A DNA stretch of 64,000 bases from Leptobrachium leishanense (GCA_009667805.1 CM019065.1:17310952-17374951), one strand, 5' to 3'; positions 45,346-57,420 are shown, counted from the first letter of the stretch. Translations and numbers: made by a program. The notes: generated from the sequence alone by a model not told the origin.

Positions 45346-45519
45346 ACCAATTGTAGAACATAAAATGTAACGAATAAAATGTAAAAGTCTGGTGCAGTAA
45401 AAGAAAAAAAATATAAACTGAACTAACTAACTGGAGTGTGAGAAAAAATAGAAAGGAAAAAAAAAATCACAGATCACGCACAGTGTGATATAGCTTGAAA
45501 CAGTCCCCAAGACACACAG

Positions 45520-47182
45520 ACCGGGTTGTCCAGGGCATTCTGGGCAGTAAAAGATTGTGTCTCTCCTCTGCCTCCTCTTGAAACACACCCTGCATCTTTT
45601 TTGGGGTTTCTGTTTGCCCTCAGTGGGGGGATTTTATAAATAAAATGTGTAGCCCCAACTCTGTCCCCCATCACCGCCCGGGGAGCATGTGCATCCTGGT
45701 ACAAAAACCCCGAAATGACCTGGAGCTGAAACTGTAAAAAGGACAGCGTCACTCCGGGGTTTGCCTTTTTGCAGAGCAAAAAGGCATTGTGGGTTGCAAT
45801 TTGCATCAGGTAAATTGCAACCTTTTTGTACCAGGCCCTTGACGTCCGCATAATCTGGTAGGGCTGGAGCAGCTGATCTGCCAGATCAACCCACCCATAT
45901 GCCGGTTATAGGCTTTGATGCACACTGGCTTCCTGATGCGCTCAGCTCTGCCACGTACAGAGACCTCCACAGACCTCTCAGTGTGGATGGTGGATAGAAG
46001 GTATACATCCTTCTTGTCTCTGTACTTGACCGCCAACAGCTCCTCTTGGCGCAGAGCTGAGGTCTCCCCCCTTTTTAGCCGGGTGCGGACAAGCTGTGCT
46101 GGGAAACCTACGCGGTTCTTGCGAACAGTACCGCATGCTGCTGTATCAAAACAATACAGCAGCTTGAACAAAGGGACACTCGTATAAAAAATTATCAAGA
46201 TACAAGTTGTACCCTTTGTTCATCAGGGGAAAAAGTAGGTCCCACACAATCTTGCCACTGGTTCCCATGTGTTCTGGGCAACCTGGAGGGTCAAGGCTAC
46301 TATCCTTTCCCTTGTACACCGGAAGGCCTGAGTATACCCACTCTCGCTGTCACAGAGCTTATACACCTTCACTCCATACCTGGAGTGTTTGGAAGGAATA
46401 TACTGCTTGAATCCCAGCCTTCCCTTGTATTTCATTAGGGATTCATCCACACAGATATTCCTTCCAGGTGTATAAGCCTCTGCAAACCTGGCGGCGAAGT
46501 GGGTAATCAGGGGGCGGATTTTATACAGCCTGTCAAACTGGGGATGCTCTCTAGGAGGGCACAGGCTGTTGTCACTGAAGTGCATGAAACGCAAAATGTT
46601 TTCATACCTTCTACGTGACATTGATTGGGGGTAAATGGGGGTAGAGCAGATGGGGCTACTGCTCCAGTAGGAGCGAATTGAGGGCTTCTTTATGATGCCC
46701 ATCAGCATAGTAAGTGCCCAGAATTTCAGAAATTCTGTCACATCTAGAGGGGTCCATTGCTGCCTTGCCAAGTAGGAGTCTGGCTTCGCAGCACAATGCT
46801 AATGGGCATACAGATTTGATTGGGCCACGATGTGGCCCAACAAATCATCCCCCATAAACACCTGCAAAAACTGTGTGGCGGTAAATCCTGCAACATCAAT
46901 ATTGATGCCAGGATTTGCCATGAAAGGAGGGATATCTGGCCTCTGGCGATGAGGCACTACCCACTCCTCAGCTGGAGCTGTGCATCTCCTGCTGGCAGGT
47001 GGTAACCCAGGATCTGCATCAGAAACATCACTAGATACATCAGCCAGCGTAGATGATGTATCTAGCGACGTCTCTGAGCAGTTAGCGGGGTCAAAATCAG
47101 GGTCTGAGTCTGACGCAGATGCCTCAGATTCTGACGCCAGGATGGCATATGCCTCCTCGGCGCTGTACACCCTCTCAGACAT
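45520..47182 (-). pseudogene. piggyBac transposase, inactivated
   Basis: Start at 47180-47182 (MSERVYSAEEAYAILASE), an acidic Ser/Asp-rich N-terminus of about 60 residues, then GFTATQFLQVFMGDDLLG and SNLYAH. An in-frame TAG near 46799 precedes QQWTPLDVTEFLKFWALTML. The catalytic core follows: ICVDESLMKYKGRLGFKQYI (first Asp codon 46445-46447), a YLDNF block (second Asp near 46194-46196), and a VDLADQL block (third Asp, near 45885) reached only after a frame change. The C-terminus keeps traces of a Cys-rich zinc-binding tail near 45520-45600. Breaks: the TAG, one extra T near 46188, one lost G near 45893, and another shift near 45600. Relatives cut at TTAA and excise without scars. Confidence 0.92.
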
Positions 47183-47554
47183 TATATATAATAGATTATA
47201 AAATTTTATAATTATTATATATATAAGCGGATTATTGGTTCTTAGAAGAACCGTTGGGTTTCACAAGAAAATACAAATAAACACCTAAATCTCTCTAAAT
47301 CCCTCTAAACCTGCCTCAATTCTTCTAAATCTCCCTAAATTCTCTCTAAATCTGCCTCAATTTTTCTAATCTCACTAAATCTACCTAAAATCTCTAACCT
47401 GTCAAATCTGATCTCTCTCTCTCGCTCACCAAAACACAAGTGAGGAGAGGGAGGGAGAATCACAGAGGTCAGAGCCAATATTTACAAAATATTGACCTGA
47501 CCTGACAAATTAGAAATTTTATTTAGATTTTTTATAACTTCTGATTGGATGTTG

Positions 47555-48215
47555 CTAGCCTGCCTCTCTGATGAGGCAGGCTAGGAACATCTCACTCAGC
47601 CCCAAGATGACCCTGCCCTTAGAAGGGCAGCGCCATCTTGGCTGTCAGTTTATCTTATTTTATACCTTTTTATTTATTTTTATTTAACTTTTTTCTTTTT
47701 TACACTTTTTTTTACTCTGCTGGGTGCCTTGATCCCTCGAGGCACCCAGCAGAGCACCTGATCACTCATGTGATCTATTATGTACTGAGTGCCACGATAC
47801 CTCGTGGCACTCAGTACTTCCTGCCGCTACCGGAAGTGATCGCTCGGGGGAGCGATCACGGAAGGACCGGTGGCAGGTAAGCATATTGCAGGGATGCCTC
47901 GATGTCGAGGCATCCCTGCAATATACACAGAGCAGCTGGAAGCGATACCCGATCGCTTCCAGCGCTCTCTAGAAGTGCCGGGCACCTCTCCGGTAAAACC
48001 GGATGTTGATCGCTCCCGGGAGCGATCACAAGGTGCCCCGGCACTTCTGTCCGCCATTGCACGGATGCCTGGACTCCCAGGCAGCGTGCAATGGCCCTGG
48101 AGCTGCTGGAAGCGATCCGATCGCTTCCAGCGCTCAAAACACCGCAGGACGTACCATGTACATCAGCGGGTCTAAAAGAGACCCGCGGCCATGACGCACA
48201 TGGTACGTCCAAGGT
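47555..48215. repeat. Hairpin series upstream of the piggyBac transposase
   Basis: Seen by eye: about 47559-47585 (GCCTGCCTCTC / GAGGCAGGC); about 47605-47640 (AAGATG...CATCTT enclosing CTGCCCTT/AAGGGCAG); 47715-47754 (perfect 15-bp stem); 47782-47817 (perfect 16-bp stem, 4-nt loop); 47883-47924 (perfect 20-bp stem, 2-nt loop); 47936-47962 and 48106-48130 (the same CTGGAAGCGAT stem twice); 48007-48028 (perfect 22-nt palindrome); 48147-48159 with 48198-48210, enclosing 48066-like inner stem 48166-48173/48179-48186. The plan resembles that of the piggyBac MITEs, but the sequences differ. Confidence 0.85.
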
Positions 48216-48229
48216 CCCTAAGGGGTTAA

Positions 48230-48722
48230 GATTAGAATCTAGCACTGCACCTAGAAAAATTACAAACAAACATGGCAGAAAAAGCATCTCAAATGAGTTT
48301 TTACAATGGCTGCAGAGCATATACTGTAAATTCCTGGGCAGCTTTATTAAGCCCTGTTTGACTGAATGAAGGATTCAAAGACGTAGAAAACAGAGTGCGT
48401 AAATTACAGAAAACATAATAATAAACATACAAGATTGTGTTAATAGGTGAACGCAGTAAACAAAGATAACACTGAATACCCAGTTGAAGTCTCAAATGAC
48501 AGCACAGTAGATGGGGCCTCTTGCTCATGACCTTTGCCTATTGTTATGATAAGGGGCTCATAGGATCAAGGTCAAAAGTTGGATAAAGAGACTTGCTTGT
48601 TGATCGTTTAAGTTTGTTTTCTGCGTCCAAAGTCAGGATAAGAGTCTTGTTTCATAAAGAAGTAAATAGTTTTGGTAATGGTACTGCTTCTGTTACATTG
48701 AAATAGTTTTTTAAACATTATA
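48230..48722. other. No gene recognised
   Basis: AT-rich flank between the piggyBac element and a solo LTR. Confidence 0.4.
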
Positions 48723-48727
48723 ACTTA

Positions 48728-49236
48728 TGTCAAGTGCCACGCCGCCGCCGCCGGAAGAAAGGCAGATCTGGTGCTGCACCATCCTGATTTCCCCAGGCAG
48801 CACCCTTCAAGCCCTGTCTTGCTGGAATTTGCTTCCAGAGACTCACATTTGCAGGATCAGCAGGTGCACCTAATGAGGACCTGTCCCAGGATGCTTCTGC
48901 ATTTTGCTTGCAAAGTGCCAACACTCCCAGTCTGACATCAAGCCTGTCCAGAAGCTCCATAGCTGTTCTGATATCCGTGTACCGAACCCCTGGCTTTCCC
49001 CCTGAACTCTGCATTCTGGATCATCCCTACTGGTATTGTGCCTCGAGATCCCTTTATTACACCTGTCCCAAGACTTCCCTTCTGCACTCCCCCACCAGAG
49101 ACTTTCCAGTATTGCTTCTCCATGTTTATTGTTTTCCTTTAATAAATCCCCATTTGATTTGCAACATATCAAGTATTTCCTGTGTATCACTTGCATCCTG
49201 GGCTTGCAACCTCGACCTGTGGCACTACACGTGACA
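48728..49236. mobile_element. Solo LTR, 509 bp
   Basis: Begins TGTCAAGTGCCACG, ends GTGGCACTACACGTGACA, with the 5-bp duplication ACTTA on both sides (48723-48727, 49237-49241). TTTAATAAATCC near 49137 is a plausible poly(A) signal, and TTTCCTGTGTATC follows it, as at the R/U5 border. No internal coding region is left, so it arose by LTR-LTR recombination. A 5-bp duplication suits Ty3/Gypsy-type elements, but class is not proven. Confidence 0.85.
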
Positions 49237-49241
49237 ACTTA

Positions 49242-49792
49242 TTTTAAAATACAATAAGGTCTAGTTAAATATTTAAGGAACACTAAAGGAATAATTTTTT
49301 ACAGCCGATACAGAGTGACACATTTTGATGACACTAATAAACTCCAAAGATTTAACTCTAGTCAAAGATCATAAATGAGCTAGAAAATGAGTTTATTAGT
49401 TTCTATTTGGCTCCATGGTAATAGCAACCTCAACACGTCTTCCATCACTTTCGGAATGCAGAATTAGTGAAGAAGAAAGCAGAGCATGCAAACCATACAT
49501 CATCTAATGCTAAACATCCAAGACTGATATGTAGGATAGCTTTTATATAAAATCTATAAGGGAAAATTATTCTTACTTCTATATACAACCTGTTAAAAAT
49601 GTATGCTTTTTTGCTGAGAGTTTGCAAATAAACTACATCGCACGCTCATTTGAATGGTAATAAATAACAGTCTTGTACATAACGTGAAATCAAACGAGCT
49701 GCAATGCTGTATTGCATCTTAAATGCAATTTATGCATGATGCCAATATTAATATAAACCAGACTGAGTTATTTTGCCTTGTGTTTCCCATAA
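49242..49792. other. No gene recognised
   Basis: AT-rich spacer between two solo LTRs. Confidence 0.4.
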
Positions 49793-49929
49793 CATGTTGT
49801 GACGTTCTGGGTCCCTGGAGCCACCTCTGGCTTACATGAACTTTGCATAGATGTTCTGGCCCTTCGTTTCCTCCTTGGATTTTCCAGCCCTGGAAACTCA
49901 CCTGGACTCATTTTGTTCATTGTGAACTC

Positions 49930-49942
49930 TGTATATAAGTAG
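49930..49942 (+). promoter_or_regulatory. LTR TATA box
   Basis: TGTATATAAGTAG about 135 bp into the LTR, in the expected U3 position. Confidence 0.55.
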
Positions 49943-50460
49943 GCATCGCCCAAAGAAGGGTGCTGCCTCACTTTGATCTGTATCCTCATTTTGATCTAGC
50001 CTCATTCTGATTTGGATCCTGGTTCTGCTTCTGTTTACACAGCTCTTGCATTCATTTTGATGTCTGTCTTGCTTAGGTGCTATTTTGCATTTGTTTATCC
50101 TCTCTGTCTTCATGTTACTTCTGTGTCAGGTATAGTCTTGCAATTCCCCTGCTTAGTTCTGTTTAATTATTGTCTACTTATTGTTACCCAGGTCCTTGGT
50201 TATTTATCTGTTTGTGTTAATCTGGTTTAGTGATTATTGCTCTTTAGTTCAGGTATCGCTGTCTCCTTTTGTATGTATCCTGTAGTGCTTTTGTGTCTTA
50301 GTATTTTGGTTTATTTCTACGTTTTACCAATAGTCCTCAAGTCTTTATGTTCATGTGTATTTACTTCTGGATCCTTGCTGTTTATTTTGTCTGGTTTATA
50401 ATAAATTCCTTGTTTTACTGTTATACATATCCCGGTTCATGTCTGATCACTGCACATTAA

Positions 50461-51378
50461 CCACTTGGCTGCTAAGGACGCGCTCAGCGCGTCCAGCCAA
50501 GTGGTTCTCTTGTGCTACGGACGCACTCAGCGCGTCATAGCACAGGAGGCAGCAATCCGACGGATTCCGGCGGATTGCTGCGCCCCCCCGGTGCGGGCTG
50601 ACATCTTGGATGTCAGCCCAGCACTCGGGAGCCCGGCTGGGACATTAGGTGTAATCGCGGCGACGCGATGACACCTAATTCAGGCGCCCCCCGCATGTGC
50701 GGAGGAGGCGCCTGAAAGGGAGGGGGGGAGGTCCTTCGGACCTCTCTCCCTCCCGATCGCCGGGGAGCAGGGGGTTAAAACAGACACCGCTTGGAAGGGC
50801 ACAGCCTGCCCTTCCAAACGGTGGCTGTCATTAACCCCTGGGGTGCCGGATCACGAATCGGCGCTGAAAAGCGCCGGTTCGTGATCCTTTCCCGGAGCTG
50901 GCCGACATCTTGGATGTCGGCCAAGCCTCCGGGAACTCCCCAGGAGGACTGGCGTCATCGTGCATAGCACGATGACGCCAGTCCTAGAGTTAACCCCTAG
51001 CTGCCACCAACGGTGGAGATAGGGAGTTCATTGGAACCCCCTATCTCCCGATCCGTGGCAGCTAGGGGTTAAAGTTTGGTACTGTTGGATCGGCCAGAGC
51101 ATGGCCGTTCCAACGATACCAAACACTACTGTGAAAAAAAAACACTTAACACGTTGTAAATTATTGAAAATTCATATTTTATTGCATTTTTTGTTATAAT
51201 ATACAGACAGGTCATGTATACATATAATAATGACATATTATGAATCTGCCGAGTCTGACGGAAAGAACGATATATAATATGTCTGGGTCATATACTAAAA
51301 TAAGTAACTAAAATGATGAGCGAAACCAGTAAAAATGACCTCAGCACAGAGGCGGGAAAAGCCTCAGCAGCGAAAGGG
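50461..51378. mobile_element. piggyBac-type MITE with hairpin array, copy B (inverted)
   Basis: TTAA at 50457-50460 and 51379-51382; ends CCACTTGGCTGC and GCAGCGAAAGGG. Reverse orientation relative to copies A and C. The AT-rich half is shorter (51125-51370). The hairpin array is kept, but several stems have a single mismatch where A and C are fully paired, for example 51025 against 51038 (A opposite C). A terminal hairpin is added at 50459-50507. Confidence 0.92.
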
Positions 51379-52326
51379 TTAAGCTCACACCCTTTCTGCA
51401 CCATGTCAGGCCAGGTTCACCGTAACACATGTACAATATAAATAAGCAGTAAGATTTTTTTTGTGAAAACTCAGATCAGTGAGAAGAATTAAGATATTTA
51501 CAACTTTTAAGATGGTTCCAGGACCTGGGTGCCTCAACCAACAGTAATTTCAATGGATGTCTGGGAAGCTTCTGGCAGTGGGTATCCTGAAAAATATGTT
51601 GCAAGAAAAAATGTAATGGATGGATTAAAACAGGTTTAATTTTTTTAAAAAAAAAAAAAAATTAATAATATATTTTATAAAAACAGATTTGAAACAAACA
51701 GCAAATACCTAAAACAATGGCTAACAGTAAGACTTGAAGAAAACGAAAAACAAAAAATATTGATATTTTACAGATTCATATCTTACAACTAGGACAGAGC
51801 ACCTCATACTTAACATTGTGAGCGCAAATGCGTTCGTGCGCTGGTACGCAGATGGTATTACAATCGATGCGCAAATTTTTAGGAACGACGTTTGCGTGCA
51901 TAATTTTAACGTCTTTGAAAAGCTGGTGGTAACGGCAAATCTGAACGTCCTGGCCAAAACCAAATACACCAGCACGAAAAAAAAAATACAGTAAAGTATA
52001 GTTACACATTCTACACATACCCAAACAACAAAATTGAGAGCTTGTGCGTGTTTTTACTATTGATGCAGCATATATACTCAGATTGATTTTGACAGGCGCA
52101 AAAACTTAACGGGAGACAATTGTGATTCTTAATTCTGATTGCCCACTGATTTCTGTGCGCAGCGTTAATTTTGCACGTATTTTTTAAGCACAATATTTTC
52201 GGACGGATGAAAAGATGCGCTCGGATCGTAATACCAGCGTTAATTTACGCGTGTTAACGTTTAACGCTGCGCGCAAAAAAATTGCGCTGTGCGGGCGCTT
52301 TTGCGCGGAGAATGTAATAGAGGCCT

Positions 52327-52505
52327 TTATGTTTCCCTTGATTATTAGCATTTAAGGGGTTAATGGATAGGCTACATGCCTCACAGTGTATATATTTCAC
52401 ATTTTCCCTTGATTAATGGCATTTTAGGGGTTAATGGGTAGGCTCCATGCCACACTGTTTGTATTTCCCTGGTTTTATGGCATTTTAGGGGTTATTATGG
52501 AAGTT
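52327..52505 (+). repeat. Three imperfect tandem units of about 75 bp
   Basis: Each unit carries TTTCCCTTGATTA or a variant, then GGCATTTTAGGGGTTAATGG and TAGGCTCCATGCC or a variant. A short local duplication. Confidence 0.75.
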
Positions 52506-52597
52506 AGAATCTAAAGGGTCTAATCATCTTTAGATCCTTTGCTTTTTGTAGCAATTCAGGGAATCAATTTCATCAAAAATATCACAAATTCCCTATG

Positions 52598-52656
52598 AGT
52601 GTAGCACAGAATCCACAGCAATAAACCTCACAGTAATGTGCGCTGTGTATTAGCAT
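52598..52656 (+). repeat. Single unit of the CACAGTAATGTGC minisatellite
   Basis: CACAGAATCCACAGCAATAA then ACCTCACAGTAATGTGCGCT then GTGTATTAGC. It is intermediate between the arrays at 15113-16118 and 58838-59230. Only one unit stands here. Confidence 0.75.
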
Positions 52657-52952
52657 TCAGTGTTATATGGGAGTGCTGACTTATGAGTAAGAGTACTTAA
52701 AAAAGAAACCGTAAAACTCAAGGGGAGGGTGACACCATGAGTTACCGCATCGGGTGACACCAACCCTAGTGTGACGCCAATGGAGTTAATATTTCATTTT
52801 TGGTTAAACCTTAACTTTTATTAGTCTCTATGGATAACATCTTGTAAAAGGGATTATTACCCTATGGAAAAAGAAACAGAAAAATAATATTTCAGTAGTA
52901 ATTGAACAATGCACACAGAAAGGGAAAATTGACGTACACGAGCAGATATTAA

Positions 52953-54074
52953 CCCTTTCGCTGCTGTGGCGTTTCACACCTCTGTGCTGAGGTCATTTTT
53001 ACCGGTTTTGCTCATCTTGTTTAAACGTGTTTTGAAGGCTTATTTTAGTATATGACCCAGACATATTATATATCGTTCTTTCCGTCAGACAGGGCAGATT
53101 CATAATATGTCATTATTATATGTATACATTATGTCATGTCTGTATATTATAACAAAAAATGCAATAAAATATGAATTTTCAATAATTTACAATGTGTAAA
53201 GTGTTTTTTTTCACATTTTAACATGCGAGCAATTGCGGTTATATTTTGTATGGGGTGCGCTTGTTAAAAAAATTAGAAATGGGGTCTCGTTACATTTTTT
53301 TTGGGGAAAATTGTGCGTTTGTTAAAAATCGCGTCGCATACAAAAATCGTTAGTGCAGCATCATTGTTCACATTATAATTGAAATGGGAACAATATTGCT
53401 GCATTAACGAACCAAAAAAAAGAAAAAACTTATTTTTTTTATATAATTTTTTTATAAATATTTTTTTATTCTTATTTTTATTTTTTTAAAAACATTTTTC
53501 ATAGTCATGTTTGGTATCGTTAGAAAGGTCATGCTCTGGCCGATCCAACAATATCAAACATTAACCCCTAACTGCCACGGATCGGGAGATAGGGGGTTCA
53601 TTGGAACCCCCTATCTCCACCATTGGTGGCAGTTAGGGGTTAACTCCAGGACTGGCGTCATCATGCTATGCACGATGACGCCAGTCCTCAGGGGGCATTC
53701 CCGGAAGCTTGGCCGACATCCAAGATGTCGGCCAGCTCCGGGAAAGGATCACGAACCGGCGCTTTTTGGCGCCGATTTGTGATCCGGCCCCCATGGAGTT
53801 AATTCCAGGTACCGTTAGGAAGGGCAGGCTGTACCCTTCCAAACGGTGCCTGGATTAACCCCCTGCACCCCGGCGATTGGGAGGGAGAGAGGTCCGAAGG
53901 ACCTCCCCCCCTCCCTTTCAGGCGCCTCCTCCGCACATGCGCGGGGGCGCCTGAATTAGATGTCATCGCGCCGGCGCGATGACATCTAATTGTGCCAGCG
54001 GCGGTTCCGGGTGCTGGGCTGACATTGAGGATGTCAGCCCGCACCGGGGGGCACAGGGATCGGCAGCGAAGGGG
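52953..54074. mobile_element. piggyBac-type MITE with hairpin array, copy C
   Basis: TTAA at 52949-52952 and 54075-54078; ends CCCTTTCGCTGC and GCAGCGAAGGGG, the best-matched termini of the three. Same orientation as copy A. Hairpins run from about 53510 to 54060. It differs from A by paired changes in three stems (53595/53608, 53814/53844, 53960/53985). Confidence 0.93.
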
Positions 54075-54078
54075 TTAA

Positions 54079-54356
54079 TAGTGCAAATAAATAAATTGAG
54101 GTAGGGTAGACTTTGAGATTCCTAGTTATGGATCCACAGACAGCACCAGGTATTGGAAGCTATGTGGGTGGGATACATTGACACCGTGTGTCCAGTTGGC
54201 CTTCCAGGGTCCCTGTTGAGGCAGAGAAGAAGATGCCTGTGCTAGAAGTTAAAGAGACACTATGGCCAAAAAAATGAAATGTCCTTATTGTGTTTATTTG
54301 ATGTTGCTGATGTCTTACAAATGCTTTGATTTTCTCTTGTATGTTTAGTTAAGAAA
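54079..54356. other. No gene recognised
   Basis: Short flank; nothing shared with other regions. Confidence 0.4.
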
Positions 54357-54560
54357 ATGGTTTCTTGTCGCTGGGTGCATCCATTGTGTGATATTTTCCT
54401 CTATATGTGTCACTGGGTGCATCCATTGTGTGATATTTTCCTCTATATGTGTCACACGGTGCATCAATTGTGTGATATTTTCCTCTATATGTGTCACTGG
54501 GGCATCCAGTGTGTGAAATTTTCCTCTATATGTGTCACTGGGCGCATCCGTTGTGTGATA
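54357..54560 (+). repeat. 42-bp minisatellite, about 5 units
   Basis: Units of GTGTCACTGGGTGCATCCAT followed by TGTGTGATATTTTCCTCTATAT. It resumes for one unit at 55125-55157 beyond a LINE fragment, so the LINE was inserted into the array. The open frame here (a 14-residue repeat beginning MCHWVHPLCD) is not a gene. Confidence 0.85.
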
Positions 54561-54564
54561 TGTA

Positions 54565-55118
54565 GCTTTGTGCTACAATGTAACTACATGACACACCATT
54601 GTGACATGTTAAAAGAACTAAACTGGCCATCACTGGAATCCAGACACTCCCTTCACCTTTCCAACCTGGTGTTTAAGAGCTTTTCTGGGAAGCTACCACC
54701 CTACCTGAATATGCTGCTTCCCCGGCAGTTCCCTCATCCTATAACCTCAGATCCAGGACCAGCACCTTACTTGCAATACCACAATACAAAAAGACAGTGG
54801 CTCGGTCCTCATTTTCCTACAGAGCACCGCAAATATGGAATAACGTCCCAGACGCCATCAAATCTTCCCCCAGTCTAAAATCCCTTAAGACTTCCCTATT
54901 AACATACCTCAATACGAAATGCACCTGTAAACATGTAACATAGTGACTTTATTTCCTACATATTTATTTTTCTGTATATTTGGTCTTGTGTTAATATCTT
55001 GCATTTTACTATTTTGTATTTCTGTAACCACTCAATGTTCTCGAACCCAGGACATACTTGAAAACGAGAGAAATCTCAATGTATCCTTCCTGGTAAAATC
55101 CTTTATAAATAAATAAAT
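54565..55118 (+). pseudogene. LINE ORF2 C-terminus and 3' tail
   Basis: Encodes LNWPSLESRHSLHLSNLVFK, LPPYLNMLLPRQ and, after a shift, WNNVPDAIKSSPSLKSLKTS, the typical end of ORF2 in L2/Rex-like LINEs. The 3' region GCACCTGTAAACATGTAACA (near 54919) is the likely source of the 39-bp minisatellite at 63425. It ends in (TAAA)n at 55105-55118. It is 5' truncated and lies inside the 42-bp array. Confidence 0.8.
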
Positions 55119-55157
55119 AATATTTTCATCTATATGTGTCACTGGGCGCATCCATTG

Positions 55158-55689
55158 TAGGGATGAGCTGTTCGGTTCGATCGGTTCGGAGTTCGATTCG
55201 AACATTGCCTGTTCACATGTTCGCGAACTACGAACATTTCCGCATGTTCGCCGCATGTTCGCCCACAATGCACCACAATGTACTTTTCCACTGGCCTGAA
55301 GCTTGTAATTGGCTACAGCCTTGCACCTGACCACAGATCAGGTGCAAGACAGGTGCAAGACTATGCCAATCACGGCTCACAGTCCTGATTGGGCAAATTT
55401 TGCCCAATCATGAGCTCACAGAGCTAAGTCCCGCAGCACACTATATAAGGCTTCACACAGCGCTTCAGCACGTGTTTGAGAGGAGATTGTTGTTGTGTTA
55501 GTGTGTGTTCTCACTGCCAGTCTGCCACCAGCTACTGGGGGGGGGAGGGGTGTCTCATTTCTACAAAATATCTGGGAATTGTTCTAATCTGTGTGTTCTC
55601 ACTGGTTGCCACCCAGTATTTTGGGGGGTCAGTAATTTCTCCGAAATATCTGGTAATTGGGGTAATCTGTGTGTTCTCACTGCCACCAG
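55158..55689 (+). mobile_element. hAT-Ac copy 3, 5' end
   Basis: TAGGGATGAGCTGTTCGGTT at 55158 is the 5' terminus; ATCCATTG (55150-55157) would be the left target duplication. TATA box near 55441; two leader repeat units (55545-55685). It is interrupted by an L1 insertion at 55690 and resumes at about 60810 and again at 61514. Confidence 0.85.
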
Positions 55690-56045
55690 CAACTATTTTT
55701 TTTTTTTTTTGAATTTTGAAATTTTTATTTCTGAACAAAAAAGTTCACAGGTCAACTGACAAACGTGGACTCGCAGGGTCACCACAAGAGTAAGGCAAAG
55801 GAGTACAAGAAAAGATTAAGTAATTTCGCAGAGAGTCATGACTTAAAACTGAATATATCGTCACTATTATAAGCATAGTCCACAAAAGTCTGTATATACG
55901 CAGCCTGTAGAAAGTCAAAAATGCAAGGGGGAAAGGAAAACAGGGGGTGTGGTACATGATGCTTTGGGGGGAGGAGAGCATTTCTCTCGGGTAATAAAAA
56001 AAAAATTATAAGAAAGGAAGGGAAGGGAAGGGGGAGGCGGGGAGT

Positions 56046-56420
56046 GTGGCAAACACCAGAACCGTGACTCTCCTGACACTCTCCCGAGGGAGGCCATGGA
56101 GGAGTAGTGTCACGAGGCCCGAGTATGCGAGGGCCAGGCACGGCGAACATTACCGTGATGGCGCACCTCGCACGCACTCGGTATGTGCCAAACAGAAAAG
56201 AAAAAGGGGGAAAAAAATATATATATAAGAAAGGAAAGGAAGGGGGAAGCAGGGAGTGTGGCAAAGACCAGAAACGTGACTCTCCTGGCATGCTCCCGAG
56301 GGAGGCCAGAAGCCATGGAGGGGTAGTGTCACGAGGCCCGAGTATGCGAGGGCCAGGCACAGCTAACATTACCGTGATGGCGCACCTCGTACGCACTCGG
56401 TATGTGCCAAACAAATAAGA
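56046..56420 (-). repeat. Two tandem units of about 190 bp in the L1 3' part
   Basis: Units share AGGAGAGTCACG-type starts, GGAGGCCATGGAGG variants, TAGTGTCACGAGGCCCGAGT and ATGGCGCACCTCG. The long minus-strand open frame 55836-56414 comes from this duplication. No gene. Confidence 0.8.
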
Positions 56421-57420
56421 AAAAGGGGAGAAAAAGAAAGAGAAAAAAAAAAAGGTGGGGTAGGGGGGAGAGAACTTTCACCTCCAGCAGGACAGACACC
56501 CGTTAGAGACAAAGATAGGGAGGGGAACATAACGGTACGTGTGATGGAGCTGCAAAGGCAGCGGCAACATCACCAAAAACCTCCATTGTCAGGGAAGCAG
56601 GCGATGTGTCCTTAACAGTGTAGTCTCAATCTGGGTCGCCAGGGGGTCGAGGAGAGCCACCAGAACGAGTCGCAGCCTCCTGGCCCGATAAATTGGGAAG
56701 CAGACCCAAGGACCTAAGATGATCCCCAGCAACGTCCGCCGTGTTAGCCACAAGAATCTGTCCATCCGGAGAGGTAATAATAAGGGAACCAGAGGCGCCC
56801 CATTTATATCCGACTGTATGTGCGCGGAGAAGGGCCGTAACCTGCCGAAACTGTCGTCAAGCCGCTAACACCAAAAAGGGAAGGTCCCGGTACACAGCAA
56901 TGGATGCCTCTTCAAACTGGACTGTCGGTGTGTTCCGTACTGCGCGGAACAATGCGGAGGGTAAAGCTGATTCCCGAAAGGTAATGAGGACGTCGCACGG
57001 CGCTTTCGTGGGAGCCAAGGCCGCCTTCCGCACACGGAAGGCTATGAGGACAGAGTCCCGTAGGTGTTCCGTGGGATCCAAAACCACCTCCAAAATGTGC
57101 ATGATATATGGCAAAAGGTCTAAATCCGGCACGTTCTCAGGCACTCCATGGAGCTTTGCATTCCTGCATCTGTGTCTGGACTCCATCGTCACCACCACAG
57201 CCACTGGTGTATTTTGGCCTAGGCCAACAAGGCCTAGGCCTAGGGCGGCACTTTCCAGGGGGCGGCGGCCTGCCGGGTGGCCTTTTTCTTTTTTTTACTT
57301 TTGCAAATTATTTTACCAGGAAGGATCCATTGAGATGTCACTAATTTTCAAGTATGTCCTGGGTAGGCAAGGCCTAGGCTTTCACTTTCCAGGGGGCAAC
57401 AAAAAACCTCACCACTAAAT

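Larger units (their letters stand above)
40779..48225 (-). mobile_element. piggyBac element with broken transposase (minus orientation)
   Basis: TTAA at 40775-40778 and 48226-48229. The inverted ends are CACCTTAGTGACC and GGTCCCTAAGGGG. It is 7447 bp long, far more than a minimal piggyBac, because it holds two 382-bp tandem arrays (41450-45345). The transposase lies at 45520-47182 and is read leftwards. A hairpin series (about 47555-48215) sits between the start codon and the right end. Confidence 0.92.
49798..51427 (+). mobile_element. Solo LTR of about 708 bp, interrupted by piggyBac MITE copy B
   Basis: Begins TGTGACGTTCTGGGTCC, ends CACCGTAACA, with 5-bp duplication CATGT (49793-49797, 51428-51432). 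TGTATATAAGTAGGC near 49930 is a TATA box and TTATAATAAATTCC near 50397 a poly(A) signal, which sets plus orientation. Removing 50461-51378 and one TTAA joins TGCACATTAA to GCTCACACCC. No internal genes remain. Confidence 0.88.
51433..52948. other. No gene recognised; includes small tandem repeats
   Basis: Contains an A-run (51648-51662). The stretch 52195-52320 is rich in GCGC and ACGC motifs of unknown origin. The region 52520-52948 has no recognised gene. Confidence 0.4.

Noticed and set aside
54357..54878. A 173-codon frame starting with a 14-residue repeat
   Set aside because: A chance fusion of the 42-bp minisatellite with a LINE ORF2 fragment.
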